Below, piece by piece: positions 1 through 8,048 of a DNA stretch of 64,000 nt. The notes under the pieces were generated by a model. It did no database searches, had not been told where the DNA came from, and saw only the letters and a list, made by a program, of their open reading frames with translations. Both the position numbers and the translations under genes were made by a program. Numbering within the stretch: the first letter of the stretch is position 1; each line of letters opens with the position of its first letter. This DNA is from Anaerococcus rubeinfantis (lineage in GTDB: Bacteria; Bacillota; Clostridia; Tissierellales; Peptoniphilaceae). The DNA lies in assembly GCF_001487145.1 (NCBI RefSeq), contig NZ_LN913016.1:806001-870000 (forward strand), in the 5' to 3' direction.

Positions 1-1258
1 ATACATCACCATTTTGACCTATTAAAATATTTTCTTTATTCATCCCCATATCCATTGCTATCTCTTTGTGTTTTTTTAGTTGGCGAGGCTCGCCATGAGC
101 TGGAATAAAATATTTTGGTGTGGTTAATTGGTGCATTAATTTAATTTCTTCTTGACAAGCGTGACCTGAAGCATGAACTTTTGCCAAAGAATTATAAATA
201 ATATTACAACCAATTTTAGTTAGGTTATTAATTGTATTATTTATTGACATTTCATTTCCAGGTATAGCAGAAGATGATAAAATCACGGTATCTGTAGAAT
301 TTAAATGCACTTGTTTATGCTCATTATTTGCCATTCTTGTTAGAGCAGAAAGTGGTTCACCTTGGGTTCCTGTTGACAAGATTACTATTTGATCATCAGA
401 GTAATCTTTTATGCTTTTCATATCAATTAAAGTGTTATTTCTAATTTTTAAATAACCTAAGCTACTTGCGATTTTTACGTTATTTAGCATAGATCTACCA
501 GATAAAACAACTTTTTTATTATATTTTTCAGCAGCATATATTACTTGTTGAACCCTATGAAGATTTGATGCAAAAGTTGCAACTATAATTCTACCAGGAG
601 CTTGTCCAAATAAATTTATGAAAGTTTCTCCAACTTTCATCTCACTCATTGAGCTTCCTTCAATTTCTACATTTGTAGAGTCAGAAAACAGGCATAATAG
701 TCCCTTTCTACCAAGTGAAGCAAGTTTTTGTATATCTGTAGGTTCACCATCGATTGGTGTAAAATCCATTTTAAAATCGCCTGTAAATAGTATTGTACCT
801 ATTGGAGATTTTACAGCTATAGCACATGAATCTGGAATAGAATGGCTTACTCTTATAAATTCTGCACTTAAATTTCCAACTTTTACAGTATTATTAACAT
901 TAACCATCTTAAGTCTATTTGGATTTAAACCATGTTCTTTAAACTTATTTTCTAATAACCCTTTAGTTAGCTTTGAACAATAAACATTGGTATCTATTGT
1001 CTTTAAAAGATAAGCTATAGCTCCAATATGGTCTTCATGACCATGAGTTATAAAAATACCTTTTAATTTTTCTTTATTTTCCTCAATATAGGTAAAGTCT
1101 GGTATTACTATGTCAACACCTAGCATATCTTCATCTGGAAATGTTAGACCACAGTCTATCATAATCATTTCATTTTTGTATTCAACAACCGTACAGTTCT
1201 TACCTATTTCACCAAGTCCTCCCAATGGGATAACTTTTAGTTTATTTTGCATTCTCAT
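1..1258 (-). CDS. rnj: Ribonuclease J, C-terminus cut by the window edge
   Basis: RNase J is a metallo-beta-lactamase/beta-CASP ribonuclease (endonuclease and 5'-3' exonuclease) for mRNA decay and rRNA maturation. About 419 residues are present. The N-terminus reads KLKVIPLGGLGEIGKN, the zinc motif HGHEDH sits near residue 72, and later come the SHSIPDS and STGTQGEP motifs and the beta-CASP region. The family is about 550 residues, so the C-terminal domain lies outside the window. AAGGAG is 5 bases before the ATG at 1258 and 11 before an in-frame ATG at 1252, so either may be used. Both starts lie inside the end of the fur-like gene, which implies translational coupling. Confidence 0.95.
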   Translation of the reverse strand, partial: MRMQNKLKVIPLGGLGEIGKNCTVVEYKNEMIMIDCGLTFPDEDMLGVDIVIPDFTYIEENKEKLKGIFITHGHEDHIGAIAYLLKTIDTNVYCSKLTKGLLENKFKEHGLNPNRLKMVNVNNTVKVGNLSAEFIRVSHSIPDSCAIAVKSPIGTILFTGDFKMDFTPIDGEPTDIQKLASLGRKGLLCLFSDSTNVEIEGSSMSEMKVGETFINLFGQAPGRIIVATFASNLHRVQQVIYAAEKYNKKVVLSGRSMLNNVKIASSLGYLKIRNNTLIDMKSIKDYSDDQIVILSTGTQGEPLSALTRMANNEHKQVHLNSTDTVILSSSAIPGNEMSINNTINNLTKIGCNIIYNSLAKVHASGHACQEEIKLMHQLTTPKYFIPAHGEPRQLKKHKEIAMDMGMNKENILIGQNGDV

Positions 1259-1700
1259 TTTTACTCCTTAAATCATTATCACATTCGGAGCAAATACCAT
1301 ATATTCTTAAAGAATAATAGTCTAATTCAAAATTATATTTTTCTTTTAAGCTTTTTGCTAATTTATCATTATCAAGTATTTTTTCTTCGACAATTTTGCC
1401 ACAATTTGTACAAATTAAATGGTCGTGATGAGCATCGTTTTGGCTAATAAGCTCATAAGTATTAACAGAATCTGTAAATTCTTGCTTGTTAACAATTCCT
1501 AAGTCTTCAAAAATGTTAAGAGTTCTATAAACTGTTGCTATACCAACTTGTTTATTTTCTTGATGAACCATAGAAAATAACTCTTCTGGTGTCAAATGTT
1601 TTGAATTAGAATTTTTAAGAGCATTGAATATTATTTGCCTTTGCTTTGTAAATTTGTGCCCATTTTTTTCAAATATTTTTTTTAATTGTTCAATGTTCAT
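1242..1700 (-). CDS. Fur-family metalloregulator
   Basis: A 152-residue transcriptional repressor of the Fur/PerR/Zur family. The N-terminal winged helix carries GIATVYRTLNIFEDLGIV near residues 53-70. A metal-site region HHDHLICTNCG starts at residue 91, and two CxxC pairs (C97/C100, C137/C140) form the usual structural zinc site. Sequence alone does not separate Fur, PerR and Zur, so no symbol is given. The start follows the DUF1292 stop by one base, and the end overlaps the RNase J start by 11-17 bases. No Fur box is evident nearby. Confidence 0.9.
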   Translation of the reverse strand: MNIEQLKKIFEKNGHKFTKQRQIIFNALKNSNSKHLTPEELFSMVHQENKQVGIATVYRTLNIFEDLGIVNKQEFTDSVNTYELISQNDAHHDHLICTNCGKIVEEKILDNDKLAKSLKEKYNFELDYYSLRIYGICSECDNDLRSKNENAK

Positions 1701-1701
1701 G

Positions 1702-1932
1702 TTAATCTTCTTTCATATTTTCGTATATTCTTATTATCTCGTCCAATTCTCTATCATTATCTATTGTTTTAAAATTTATAGTATCATCATTTTTTATAAT
1801 TTCATAAATTAATAAAAAATCTTCATTTAATGGTTCCAAAACAGCATAGTCTTTATCGTCTACTCCGAATGTGTCTATTATGTTAAATTCAACTTCTTTA
1901 TTATTTTCATCTGTTAAAATTATCTTATCCAT
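1702..1932 (-). CDS. DUF1292 family protein (YrzB-like)
   Basis: A small acidic protein of about 76 residues matching the DUF1292 pattern: hydrophobic strands around 'DYAVLEP' and 'FLLIYEI', then an acidic helical tail. Its function is unknown. In Bacillus the homologue yrzB also follows ireB (yrzL) and ruvX (yrrK), as here. GGGAG lies 5 bases before the ATG at 1932. An upstream in-frame ATG at 1944 has no ribosome site. The start overlaps the ruvX end by 8 bases. A larger paralogue lies at 45222-45578. Confidence 0.85.
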   Translation of the reverse strand: MDKIILTDENNKEVEFNIIDTFGVDDKDYAVLEPLNEDFLLIYEIIKNDDTINFKTIDNDRELDEIIRIYENMKED

Positions 1933-2344
1933 TATTTCTCCCATCTAGGTAGGTTTGTAAAATAAAAGAGGCGGCAATCTTATCTATATATTTTTTTCTA
2001 TTTTTTTTATCAACGTTCATATCACTTAAGATTTGATCAGATTGAATTGTTGTCATTCTCTCATCTTGATACTTAATTTCAATATCAGTGGATTTTTTCA
2101 ATAAATCGACAAAAGAAATCACCTTCATGGCTTGAGGACCTAAGGTGTTATTCATGTTTTTGGGAAGGCCAATAACTATTAAATTTACTTCTTTATCATC
2201 AATAATTTCTATAAGTTTTTTTATGTCTAAATTTGTTTTTTTTCTTTTAATTGTAACATAGGCTTGGGCGGTGATAAAAAAAGGATCGCTTAATGCAACA
2301 CCAATTGTTTTATCACCCAAGTCTATTCCCATAATTCTACTCAT
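1925..2344 (-). CDS. ruvX: RuvX/YqgF Holliday-junction-resolvase-like nuclease
   Basis: A 139-residue RNase H-fold protein. MGIDLGDKTIGVALSDP near the start carries the first catalytic Asp, 'LIVIGLPKNMN' is the second conserved block, and 'YQDERMTT' and 'KIDKIAASFILQTYL' close the fold. Homologues act on pre-16S rRNA 5' ends and are reported as Holliday junction resolvases. It overlaps ireB by 8 bases at its start and DUF1292 at its end. An internal ATG at 2332 (MGIDLGDK) is an alternative start; neither has a strong ribosome site, consistent with coupling. Confidence 0.93.
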   Translation of the reverse strand: MSRIMGIDLGDKTIGVALSDPFFITAQAYVTIKRKKTNLDIKKLIEIIDDKEVNLIVIGLPKNMNNTLGPQAMKVISFVDLLKKSTDIEIKYQDERMTTIQSDQILSDMNVDKKNRKKYIDKIAASFILQTYLDGRNNG

Positions 2345-2594
2345 TTATATAATATTTTAATATTTCTTCTAGAATTGTGTCTCTATCAACCTGTCTTATA
2401 AGTTTTCTCGCGTTTTTGTGACCTGTAATATAAGTAGGGTCGCCACTTATAAGATATCCTATAATTTGATTTGTAGGTTTGTATCCTTTTTCTTCTAAAG
2501 CTTCATAAACTTTAGTAATAGTTTCCCTTATATCAACTTTTTTTTCCTCTTGAGGATCAAAACGCATAGTTTCGTTGAAGTTTTTCTCTGACAT
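2337..2594 (-). CDS. ireB: IreB family regulatory phosphoprotein
   Basis: An 85-residue protein of the IreB (DUF965, YrzL) family: an N-terminal 'NETMRFD' segment followed by 'NQIIGYLISGDPTYIT' and 'HKNARKLIR'. In Enterococcus IreB is phosphorylated on N-terminal threonines by the PASTA kinase IreK and affects cephalosporin resistance. Thr-9 here is in the corresponding position. AAGGAG precedes the ATG by 5-6 bases. It is the first gene after alaS in the alaS-ireB-ruvX-DUF1292 arrangement usual in Firmicutes. The partner kinase is not in this window. Confidence 0.92.
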   Translation of the reverse strand: MSEKNFNETMRFDPQEEKKVDIRETITKVYEALEEKGYKPTNQIIGYLISGDPTYITGHKNARKLIRQVDRDTILEEILKYYINE

Positions 2595-2603
2595 AATTTC
2601 TCC

Positions 2604-5216
2604 TTATATTAAATCATAAACTTTTTCTAAAGCTTCATCTAGCTTAGAAATATCTTTTCCTCCAGCTTGAGCAAAATTTTTCTTTCCTCCACCATTTCCA
2701 CCAGTTATTTTACTTACCTCTTTTACTATTTTACCTGCACTATATCTATCAGTTAATGAGTCAGAAACAGAAGCTGTAAAAATAATTTTATTATTTTGTA
2801 CAGTTGCAAATAAAATTATCAAATCCTTATATTTATCTTTAATTCTTTCTTCAAAATTTCTTAATGTATCAAGATCTTCATTTTCGAATTTATGAACTAG
2901 TACTTTTATGCCATTAGCATCTTTTACTTCGTTTTCTATATCTTTGTAAATATCTTTTTCATTAAATTCTTTTAATTTTTGAATATCAGATTTAAGATTT
3001 TTAATTTCTTCATTTAATGACTCAGCTCTTGATAAAATATTGCTTGGATTTGTTTTTAAAGCTTTTGAAATTACGTTGATTAATCCAAGATTTTTATTTA
3101 AATATTCATAAACTTTTCTACCTGTTATTGCTTCAATTCTTCTTATTCCAGAAGCTGCTGAAGATTCTTGAATTATTTTAAACATTAAAACCTCAGATGT
3201 ATTGTTGACATGACAACCACCACACAATTCTTTTGAATAATCAGCTATTGAAACAACTCTTACCATATCTTTATATTTATCTTCAAATAAACCTATAGCT
3301 CCAATTTTTTCAGATTCTTTATAAGACATTATTTTCTTATTTACTGATAATTGCTCTCTTATTTTTTCATTTATTTCATCTTCAATATTTTTAATTTCTT
3401 CATCTGTCAATGCATTTGGATAAGTAAAATCAAATCTTAGCCTATTTTCATCGACTAAAGATCCTGCTTGTTTAACATCATTATTTAATACATTTCTAAG
3501 AGCTTGGTCTAAAAGATGAGTTGCAGTATGGTTTCTGGTTATATCTAATCTTCTTTCCTTGTCTACTTTAAATAAAGCACAACTTTTAGATATTTCACCT
3601 TGGATAACTTCTACATAATGAATAATTACATCTTTTTTCTTTTGAACATTGTAAACTTTTGCTTTAGCTGAATCTGTAATTACATATCCAGTATCAGCAA
3701 CTTGTCCACCGCCTTCAGCGTAAAAAGAAGTCTTATCACTAATAATTATACCCTTATGACCTTCTTTTATAAAGTTTACTTTTTCTTTATTGTCAAATAG
3801 TCCAATTATATTTGCATTAACTTCTAAATTATCATATCCAATAAATTCTGTTTCATTAAATTCATCAACATTTATTGATTCAAGTGACCAACCAGCATCA
3901 GCTTTTCTAGCATTTCTCGCTAAATTCCTTTGATTTTCCATGTGTTTATCAAATTCTTCTCTATCAACTTTTAAATTATTTTCTGTAAGAATTTCTTTTG
4001 TAAGGTCTAATGGGAATCCATAAGTGTCATACAATTTAAAAGCATCTTCTCCATTTAAAGTATCTTTATTTTTATCTTTTAAATCTTTTATATATTCATT
4101 TAAAATGTCCAATCCACTATCAATTGTTTTTTGGAAATTTTCTTCTTCTTTTTCTATAACACTAATAATTTTTTCTTTATTTTTTTCCAATTCGTCATAT
4201 TCAACCTTATAAGAATCTATAACATATTCAATAACTGATGATAAAAATTCTCCCTTTATACCTAAAAGTTTACCATGCCTATATGCTCTTCTTATTAATC
4301 TTCTTAGAACATAACCTCTTTTTTCATTTGATGGTCTAATTCCATCAGAAACCATAAAAGTCATAGCCTTTGAATGATCTGCAATTACTCTTATTGAAAT
4401 ATCATCTTTTTTATCTTTTTTATATTTTTTATTTGATAAATCTTCAATTTCTTTTATAATATTTTGATTTACGTCAATCTCAAAAATATTATCTTTATTT
4501 TGAAGTACCATTGCCATTCTTTCAAGTCCCATTCCGGTATCTATATTAGGATGAGCAAGAGGAGTGTATTCTTTATTAATATTTTTATTAAATTGAGTAA
4601 AAACTAAGTTCCAAACTTCCATAAACCTATCTGAATCATCATTTCCAGGTTTATTATCATTTTCGTCAATTGCTTTTTCTATTCCCCTATCAACAAAAAT
4701 TTCTGAGTCTGGACCACAAGGACCAACTTCAAGTTCCCAGAAATTATCTTCTTTTCCAAATCTTAAAATTCTATCTTTGGAAAGTCCTATTTCTTCATTC
4801 CATATTTTAAATGCTTCATCATCTTTTTTGTAAACTGAAACCCACAAAAGATCTTTATCAATTTCAAGATTTTCAGTTAGAAATTCGTACGCCCAATGTA
4901 TTGCTTCTCTTTTAAAATAATCTCCAAAAGAAAAGTTTCCAAGCATTTCAAAATAGGTTCCATGTCTTTCTGTGATACCAACTCTTTCAATATCACCGGT
5001 TCTTATACATCTTTGAGAAGATGTAGCTCTATTATTTTTCATTTTCTTTTCACCAGTGAAATATTTTTTTAGAGGTGCCATTCCAGCATTGATTAAAAGT
5101 AATGAATCATCATCTTCAGGCACTAATGAAAATGATTTTAATACTGTATGATTTTTTTTAGATCCAAAAAAGTCTAAATATTCTTTTCTAAGTTCGTTCA
5201 TTCCAAGTTTTCTCAT
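2604..5216 (-). CDS. alaS: Alanyl-tRNA synthetase
   Basis: An 870-residue class II synthetase of normal length that charges tRNA-Ala. The catalytic core carries 'QRCIRTGD' and 'GTYFEMLGNFSFGDYFK'. The editing domain has HTATH near residue 560 and the CGGCH motif near residue 667, which together bind zinc. The C-terminal DHHA1 part ends in 'TGGNGGGKKNFAQAGG'. AGGAG six bases before ATG supports the start. It follows the Rrf2 gene by 13 bases and leads into ireB. No T-box fits in the short upstream gap, so expression appears tied to the upstream genes. Confidence 0.98.
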   Translation of the reverse strand: MRKLGMNELRKEYLDFFGSKKNHTVLKSFSLVPEDDDSLLLINAGMAPLKKYFTGEKKMKNNRATSSQRCIRTGDIERVGITERHGTYFEMLGNFSFGDYFKREAIHWAYEFLTENLEIDKDLLWVSVYKKDDEAFKIWNEEIGLSKDRILRFGKEDNFWELEVGPCGPDSEIFVDRGIEKAIDENDNKPGNDDSDRFMEVWNLVFTQFNKNINKEYTPLAHPNIDTGMGLERMAMVLQNKDNIFEIDVNQNIIKEIEDLSNKKYKKDKKDDISIRVIADHSKAMTFMVSDGIRPSNEKRGYVLRRLIRRAYRHGKLLGIKGEFLSSVIEYVIDSYKVEYDELEKNKEKIISVIEKEEENFQKTIDSGLDILNEYIKDLKDKNKDTLNGEDAFKLYDTYGFPLDLTKEILTENNLKVDREEFDKHMENQRNLARNARKADAGWSLESINVDEFNETEFIGYDNLEVNANIIGLFDNKEKVNFIKEGHKGIIISDKTSFYAEGGGQVADTGYVITDSAKAKVYNVQKKKDVIIHYVEVIQGEISKSCALFKVDKERRLDITRNHTATHLLDQALRNVLNNDVKQAGSLVDENRLRFDFTYPNALTDEEIKNIEDEINEKIREQLSVNKKIMSYKESEKIGAIGLFEDKYKDMVRVVSIADYSKELCGGCHVNNTSEVLMFKIIQESSAASGIRRIEAITGRKVYEYLNKNLGLINVISKALKTNPSNILSRAESLNEEIKNLKSDIQKLKEFNEKDIYKDIENEVKDANGIKVLVHKFENEDLDTLRNFEERIKDKYKDLIILFATVQNNKIIFTASVSDSLTDRYSAGKIVKEVSKITGGNGGGKKNFAQAGGKDISKLDEALEKVYDLI

Positions 5217-5229
5217 AAATTTCTCCTAT

Positions 5230-5634
5230 TTATAGTTTTTCATTAACCATATCTTTAATAGTTATTGAATTGACTGCTTTATTGATTGCATCATCTATTT
5301 TTGCAAAAACATAATATGCTTCGCAGTCCTCGTTATTGCAATTTTCTCTATCAGCAACACATTCACTTGAAGTCATTTCTCCTTCAAGTACTCTTAATAC
5401 ATCTCCAACTGTAATTTCGTTTGATTTTCTAGAAAGTTTATATCCTCCCTTGGCTCCTCTTGCTGATATTACCAAATTATTTCTTTTGAGTATTCTAATT
5501 AATTGTTCCAAGTAATTTTCTGGCAAATTTAAGGCATTTGAAATATCAGAAACTGAAATATAACCATTATCTTCATTTTCTGCTAAATAATGTATAGCCC
5601 TTAGGCCATACCTACCCCTAGTTGATAATTTCAT
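5230..5634 (-). CDS. Rrf2-family transcriptional regulator
   Basis: A 134-residue winged-helix regulator. 'KLSTRGRYGLRAIHYLAE' is the typical Rrf2 start, with a recognition helix around 'LPENYLEQLIRILKRNNLV'. Three cysteines in a C-x6-C-x4-C cluster (near residues 90-102) suit Fe-S binding as in IscR, but the spacing differs from E. coli IscR, and CymR-like roles are possible. GAGGAG five bases before ATG fixes the start at 5634 rather than the GTG at 5640. In many clostridia this gene is followed by nifS-iscU-mnmA before alaS; here alaS follows directly. Confidence 0.9.
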   Translation of the reverse strand: MKLSTRGRYGLRAIHYLAENEDNGYISVSDISNALNLPENYLEQLIRILKRNNLVISARGAKGGYKLSRKSNEITVGDVLRVLEGEMTSSECVADRENCNNEDCEAYYVFAKIDDAINKAVNSITIKDMVNEKL

Positions 5635-5643
5635 ATCCACTCC

Positions 5644-6279
5644 TCAATTTACTACAATCATATCTTTCATAGCTTCAAAATATTTATCACCTATTCCAGA
5701 TACATTTTTTATATCTTCAATCTTGTTAAATTTATTTTTTTGTCTATATTCAATAATAGCGTTCGCTCTTTTTTCACCTATATTAGGTAGGGTCATAAGC
5801 TCACTTTGGTCAGCTGTATTTATGTTTACTTTTTTATTATCATTTTCATTTATTGGACTTATTAATTGAGTTGTCATATTATTTTCAATATTATCTTTAT
5901 CATTTATATTAGGGATAATAATCCTCATCTGATCTTCAAGCTTTAAGGCTAAATTAATTTTATTTAAATCAGCATTTTCTGTTAGACCACCTGCATCATT
6001 AACTAAATCTTCTAACCTATAATCATCATTTATTTCATAAACTCCTGGTTTATTTATCTGCCCACTTATATGTACTTTTTTAATAGTGGATTTTTCAGTT
6101 TTTTCTTTGTTATCATTATTATTTATAGGTTTAGCTTGTTTTTGATCATTAAGTGATGAACTTATATTTTCAAATACAAGTTCATCACTTTTTTTACTAC
6201 TTACAAAATTATGAGATAAAACAATAACAATTCCAATTATCAAAGCTATAATAAGCTTATCTTTTCTATCAGTTTCCAT
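5644..6279 (-). CDS. comEA: ComEA-like competence DNA-binding protein
   Basis: About 211 residues: a single N-terminal membrane segment (about 9-24), a low-complexity linker, an SLBB domain ('VHISGQINKPGVYEI' onward, about 68-125) and a C-terminal pair of helix-hairpin-helix motifs ('VNINTADQSELMTLPNIG', 'NVSGIG'). ComEA binds incoming DNA at the outer face of the membrane during transformation. GAGG six bases before the ATG at 6279 decides the start; the upstream TTG overlaps this ribosome site. No comEC or comEB is adjacent, so uptake function is inferred from family only. Confidence 0.9.
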   Translation of the reverse strand: METDRKDKLIIALIIGIVIVLSHNFVSSKKSDELVFENISSSLNDQKQAKPINNNDNKEKTEKSTIKKVHISGQINKPGVYEINDDYRLEDLVNDAGGLTENADLNKINLALKLEDQMRIIIPNINDKDNIENNMTTQLISPINENDNKKVNINTADQSELMTLPNIGEKRANAIIEYRQKNKFNKIEDIKNVSGIGDKYFEAMKDMIVVN

Positions 6280-6302
6280 AAAATACCTCAATTAACGATA
6301 AT

Positions 6303-6614
6303 TTATGACTCCCATAAATCTTCTATATTATAAAATTCCCTTTGATTAGATGAAAATATATGAACTATTACATCACCACAGTCCATCAAAATCCATTTAC
6401 CTTCTCTTAAACCTTCTACAGATAAAACATCAAATCCTTCTTTTTCTAGATTTTCTTCAACATATTCTATTAAAGCCTTGTTTTGATTTATTGAATTTCC
6501 AGTAGCAAGTACAAAATAATCGGCTACGGATGATTTATTTTCAAGATCAATGACTTTAATATCATAGGCTTGTTTATCTTCTAAAGTTTTTACTATTATA
6601 TCTAATTTACCCAT
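6303..6614 (-). CDS. rsfS: Ribosomal silencing factor RsfS
   Basis: A 103-residue RsfS/Iojap protein of normal size. The conserved blocks 'SSVADYFVLATGNS', 'EGLREGKWILMDCGDVIVHIF' and 'REFYNIEDLW' are all present. It binds L14 (uL14) and blocks 30S-50S joining when nutrients are short. The order nadD-yqeK-rsfS is the standard Firmicutes arrangement, and its start overlaps the yqeK end by 8 bases. AAGGA precedes the ATG. It ends 23 bases before comEA starts. Confidence 0.95.
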   Translation of the reverse strand: MGKLDIIVKTLEDKQAYDIKVIDLENKSSVADYFVLATGNSINQNKALIEYVEENLEKEGFDVLSVEGLREGKWILMDCGDVIVHIFSSNQREFYNIEDLWES

Positions 6615-7167
6615 TTTTCTTCCTTAATAAATAATTTCTAGCCTTAATTGTCAATGGAAAAATAATTATTTTTCGATCAACTAAGGACTTTATGGTAGCA
6701 TCTAAACTAAATAAAACTGCTGCATCTAAATCCTTAAAAGCAAGTTTTCTTAACTCATTTACACCTTCATAATCTCTTTTTTCTTCGCAAGCATCTGCAA
6801 GAAAAATTATTTTTTCAAAATCTGTCATGTTTTCTCTTCCAGTTGTGTGATATTTAATTGCATTTAAAACTTCAATATCATCTACACCATATTCGTATTT
6901 AGCAACAATTGGTCCTAAAAATGAATGTAAGATTGATTTATTATAAATGACTTCATCTGAAAATTCGCAATACTTTTTATATTTTTCTAAATAATATTTT
7001 TCATTATATTTTGCACAATCATGAAGTAATGCGGCAGTTTTAATTTTTTCTATATCTATATTTGTATTTAATTTAAGAGCCATGTCTTTAACTCTCAGAA
7101 CATGGTTAAATCTTTTTTCACCAATATCTTTTTTTAACTTATCCTCATATTTTGAAAAATCAAACAT
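6607..7167 (-). CDS. yqeK: YqeK-family HD-domain diadenosine tetraphosphatase
   Basis: A 186-residue HD-domain protein. The metal ligands are visible as 'RFNHVLRV' (His), 'AALLHDCAKY' (HD) and 'ILHSFLGP'/'KYHTTGRENM' (His residues), with 'IIFLADACEEKRDY' supplying the last Asp. YqeK homologues cleave Ap4A symmetrically to two ADP. GAGGAG lies seven bases before the ATG at 7167, so the upstream in-frame TTG is not the start. It overlaps nadD by 8 bases at one end and rsfS at the other. Confidence 0.92.
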   Translation of the reverse strand: MFDFSKYEDKLKKDIGEKRFNHVLRVKDMALKLNTNIDIEKIKTAALLHDCAKYNEKYYLEKYKKYCEFSDEVIYNKSILHSFLGPIVAKYEYGVDDIEVLNAIKYHTTGRENMTDFEKIIFLADACEEKRDYEGVNELRKLAFKDLDAAVLFSLDATIKSLVDRKIIIFPLTIKARNYLLRKKNG

Positions 7168-7753
7168 ATAAATTCTCCTCTTCAATTATTTTTATAACAT
7201 CATCATCTACAAGATACCTGATACTTTTGTTATTTTTCACCAAATTTCTTATTAATGTTGATGAAATGTCTAAAGCTAAATTATCAATCAAATATATATT
7301 TTTATTATACTTTTTTATCTTATTAATTTTAGATAAGAGTGAAGAATTTTTACCACTTTCTCTTTTAAAAATAATTAAATTTTTATCAAGTATTTCTTGG
7401 TAGTTTTTCCATTTTTCTATATCCATAAATGAGTCCTCACCCATGATAAAGAAAAATTCGTCGTTAGGATAAGTAATTTTAAAATGATTTATGGTTTTAT
7501 AGGTATAATGAATTTTATTGTCTTTAAAATCATAATCATTAATACTTAATTTAGGATTATTTTTGATAGATTTTTCTATCATTTTTAACCTTAAATTTAT
7601 ATTTGTTTTTTTATTTTCTAACTTATGGGGTGGATTTGAATTTGGAAGTATATAAATTTTATCCAAATTCATAAAATTCATCACATTTTCCATAATGATC
7701 ATATGTCCTATATGGATTGGATCAAATGTACCACCAAATAAACCTATTCTCAT
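7160..7753 (-). CDS. nadD: Nicotinate-nucleotide adenylyltransferase
   Basis: A 197-residue nucleotidyltransferase that makes deamido-NAD from nicotinate mononucleotide and ATP. It has the N-terminal 'GLFGGTFDPIHIGHM' phosphate-binding motif (GxFxPxHxGH) and the C-terminal 'DISSTLIR' (ISSTxxR) motif. The start codon overlaps the yhbY stop as TAATG with no own ribosome site, indicating translational coupling. The length is normal for the family. Confidence 0.97.
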   Translation of the reverse strand: MRIGLFGGTFDPIHIGHMIIMENVMNFMNLDKIYILPNSNPPHKLENKKTNINLRLKMIEKSIKNNPKLSINDYDFKDNKIHYTYKTINHFKITYPNDEFFFIMGEDSFMDIEKWKNYQEILDKNLIIFKRESGKNSSLLSKINKIKKYNKNIYLIDNLALDISSTLIRNLVKNNKSIRYLVDDDVIKIIEEENLYV

Positions 7754-8040
7754 TATAAGTCTATCTTTTTATTTTTCTTGCTTTCTCTGTATATGGTAAA
7801 AATATTACCCAAATGAGAAACAAATTCACAGTTTAGTTTTTCTATAACCTCATCAACAATTTCATCATTGTCGTCCAAGTTATTATTTAATATTTTTATT
7901 TTTATCAATTCTCTTTTTTCTAAAGCTTCATCAATTGCTTCAATAACTTCATCAGTTAGTGAATTTTTTCCTATGTTTATAATAGGTTTTAAATCATGAG
8001 CTAAAGATTTTAAATAAGATCTTTGTTTTCCTGATATCAT
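7753..8040 (-). CDS. yhbY: YhbY-type CRM-domain RNA-binding protein
   Basis: A 95-residue single CRM domain protein. It shows 'LKPIINIGKNSLTDEVIEAIDEAL' and the helix-strand block ending in 'GNIFTIYRES'. Homologues associate with pre-50S ribosomal particles. AGGAG precedes the ATG, and the gene sits between obgE and nadD, as in many Firmicutes and consistent with a ribosome-assembly cluster (obgE, yhbY, rsfS). Confidence 0.92.
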   Translation of the reverse strand: MISGKQRSYLKSLAHDLKPIINIGKNSLTDEVIEAIDEALEKRELIKIKILNNNLDDNDEIVDEVIEKLNCEFVSHLGNIFTIYRESKKNKKIDL

Positions 8041-8048
8041 ATTTTCTC

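Noticed and set aside
618-983. A 121-codon plus-strand open frame
   Set aside because: It lies antisense to the RNase J gene, has no ribosome site and no family pattern; it mirrors the conserved frame.
1-2600. Fur box near the Fur-family gene
   Set aside because: No 19-base GATAATGATTATCATTATC-like palindrome was found; AT-rich partial matches are expected by chance.
4024-4212. A hydrophobic plus-strand frame inside alaS
   Set aside because: Low-complexity Phe/Ser/Leu antisense of Lys/Asp/Glu-rich codons, as in the many other antisense frames here (for example 30579-30812, 49144-49476).
5217-5229. A T-box or riboswitch before alaS
   Set aside because: Only 13 bases separate alaS from the upstream gene. 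The aspS gap of about 10 bases also has no room.
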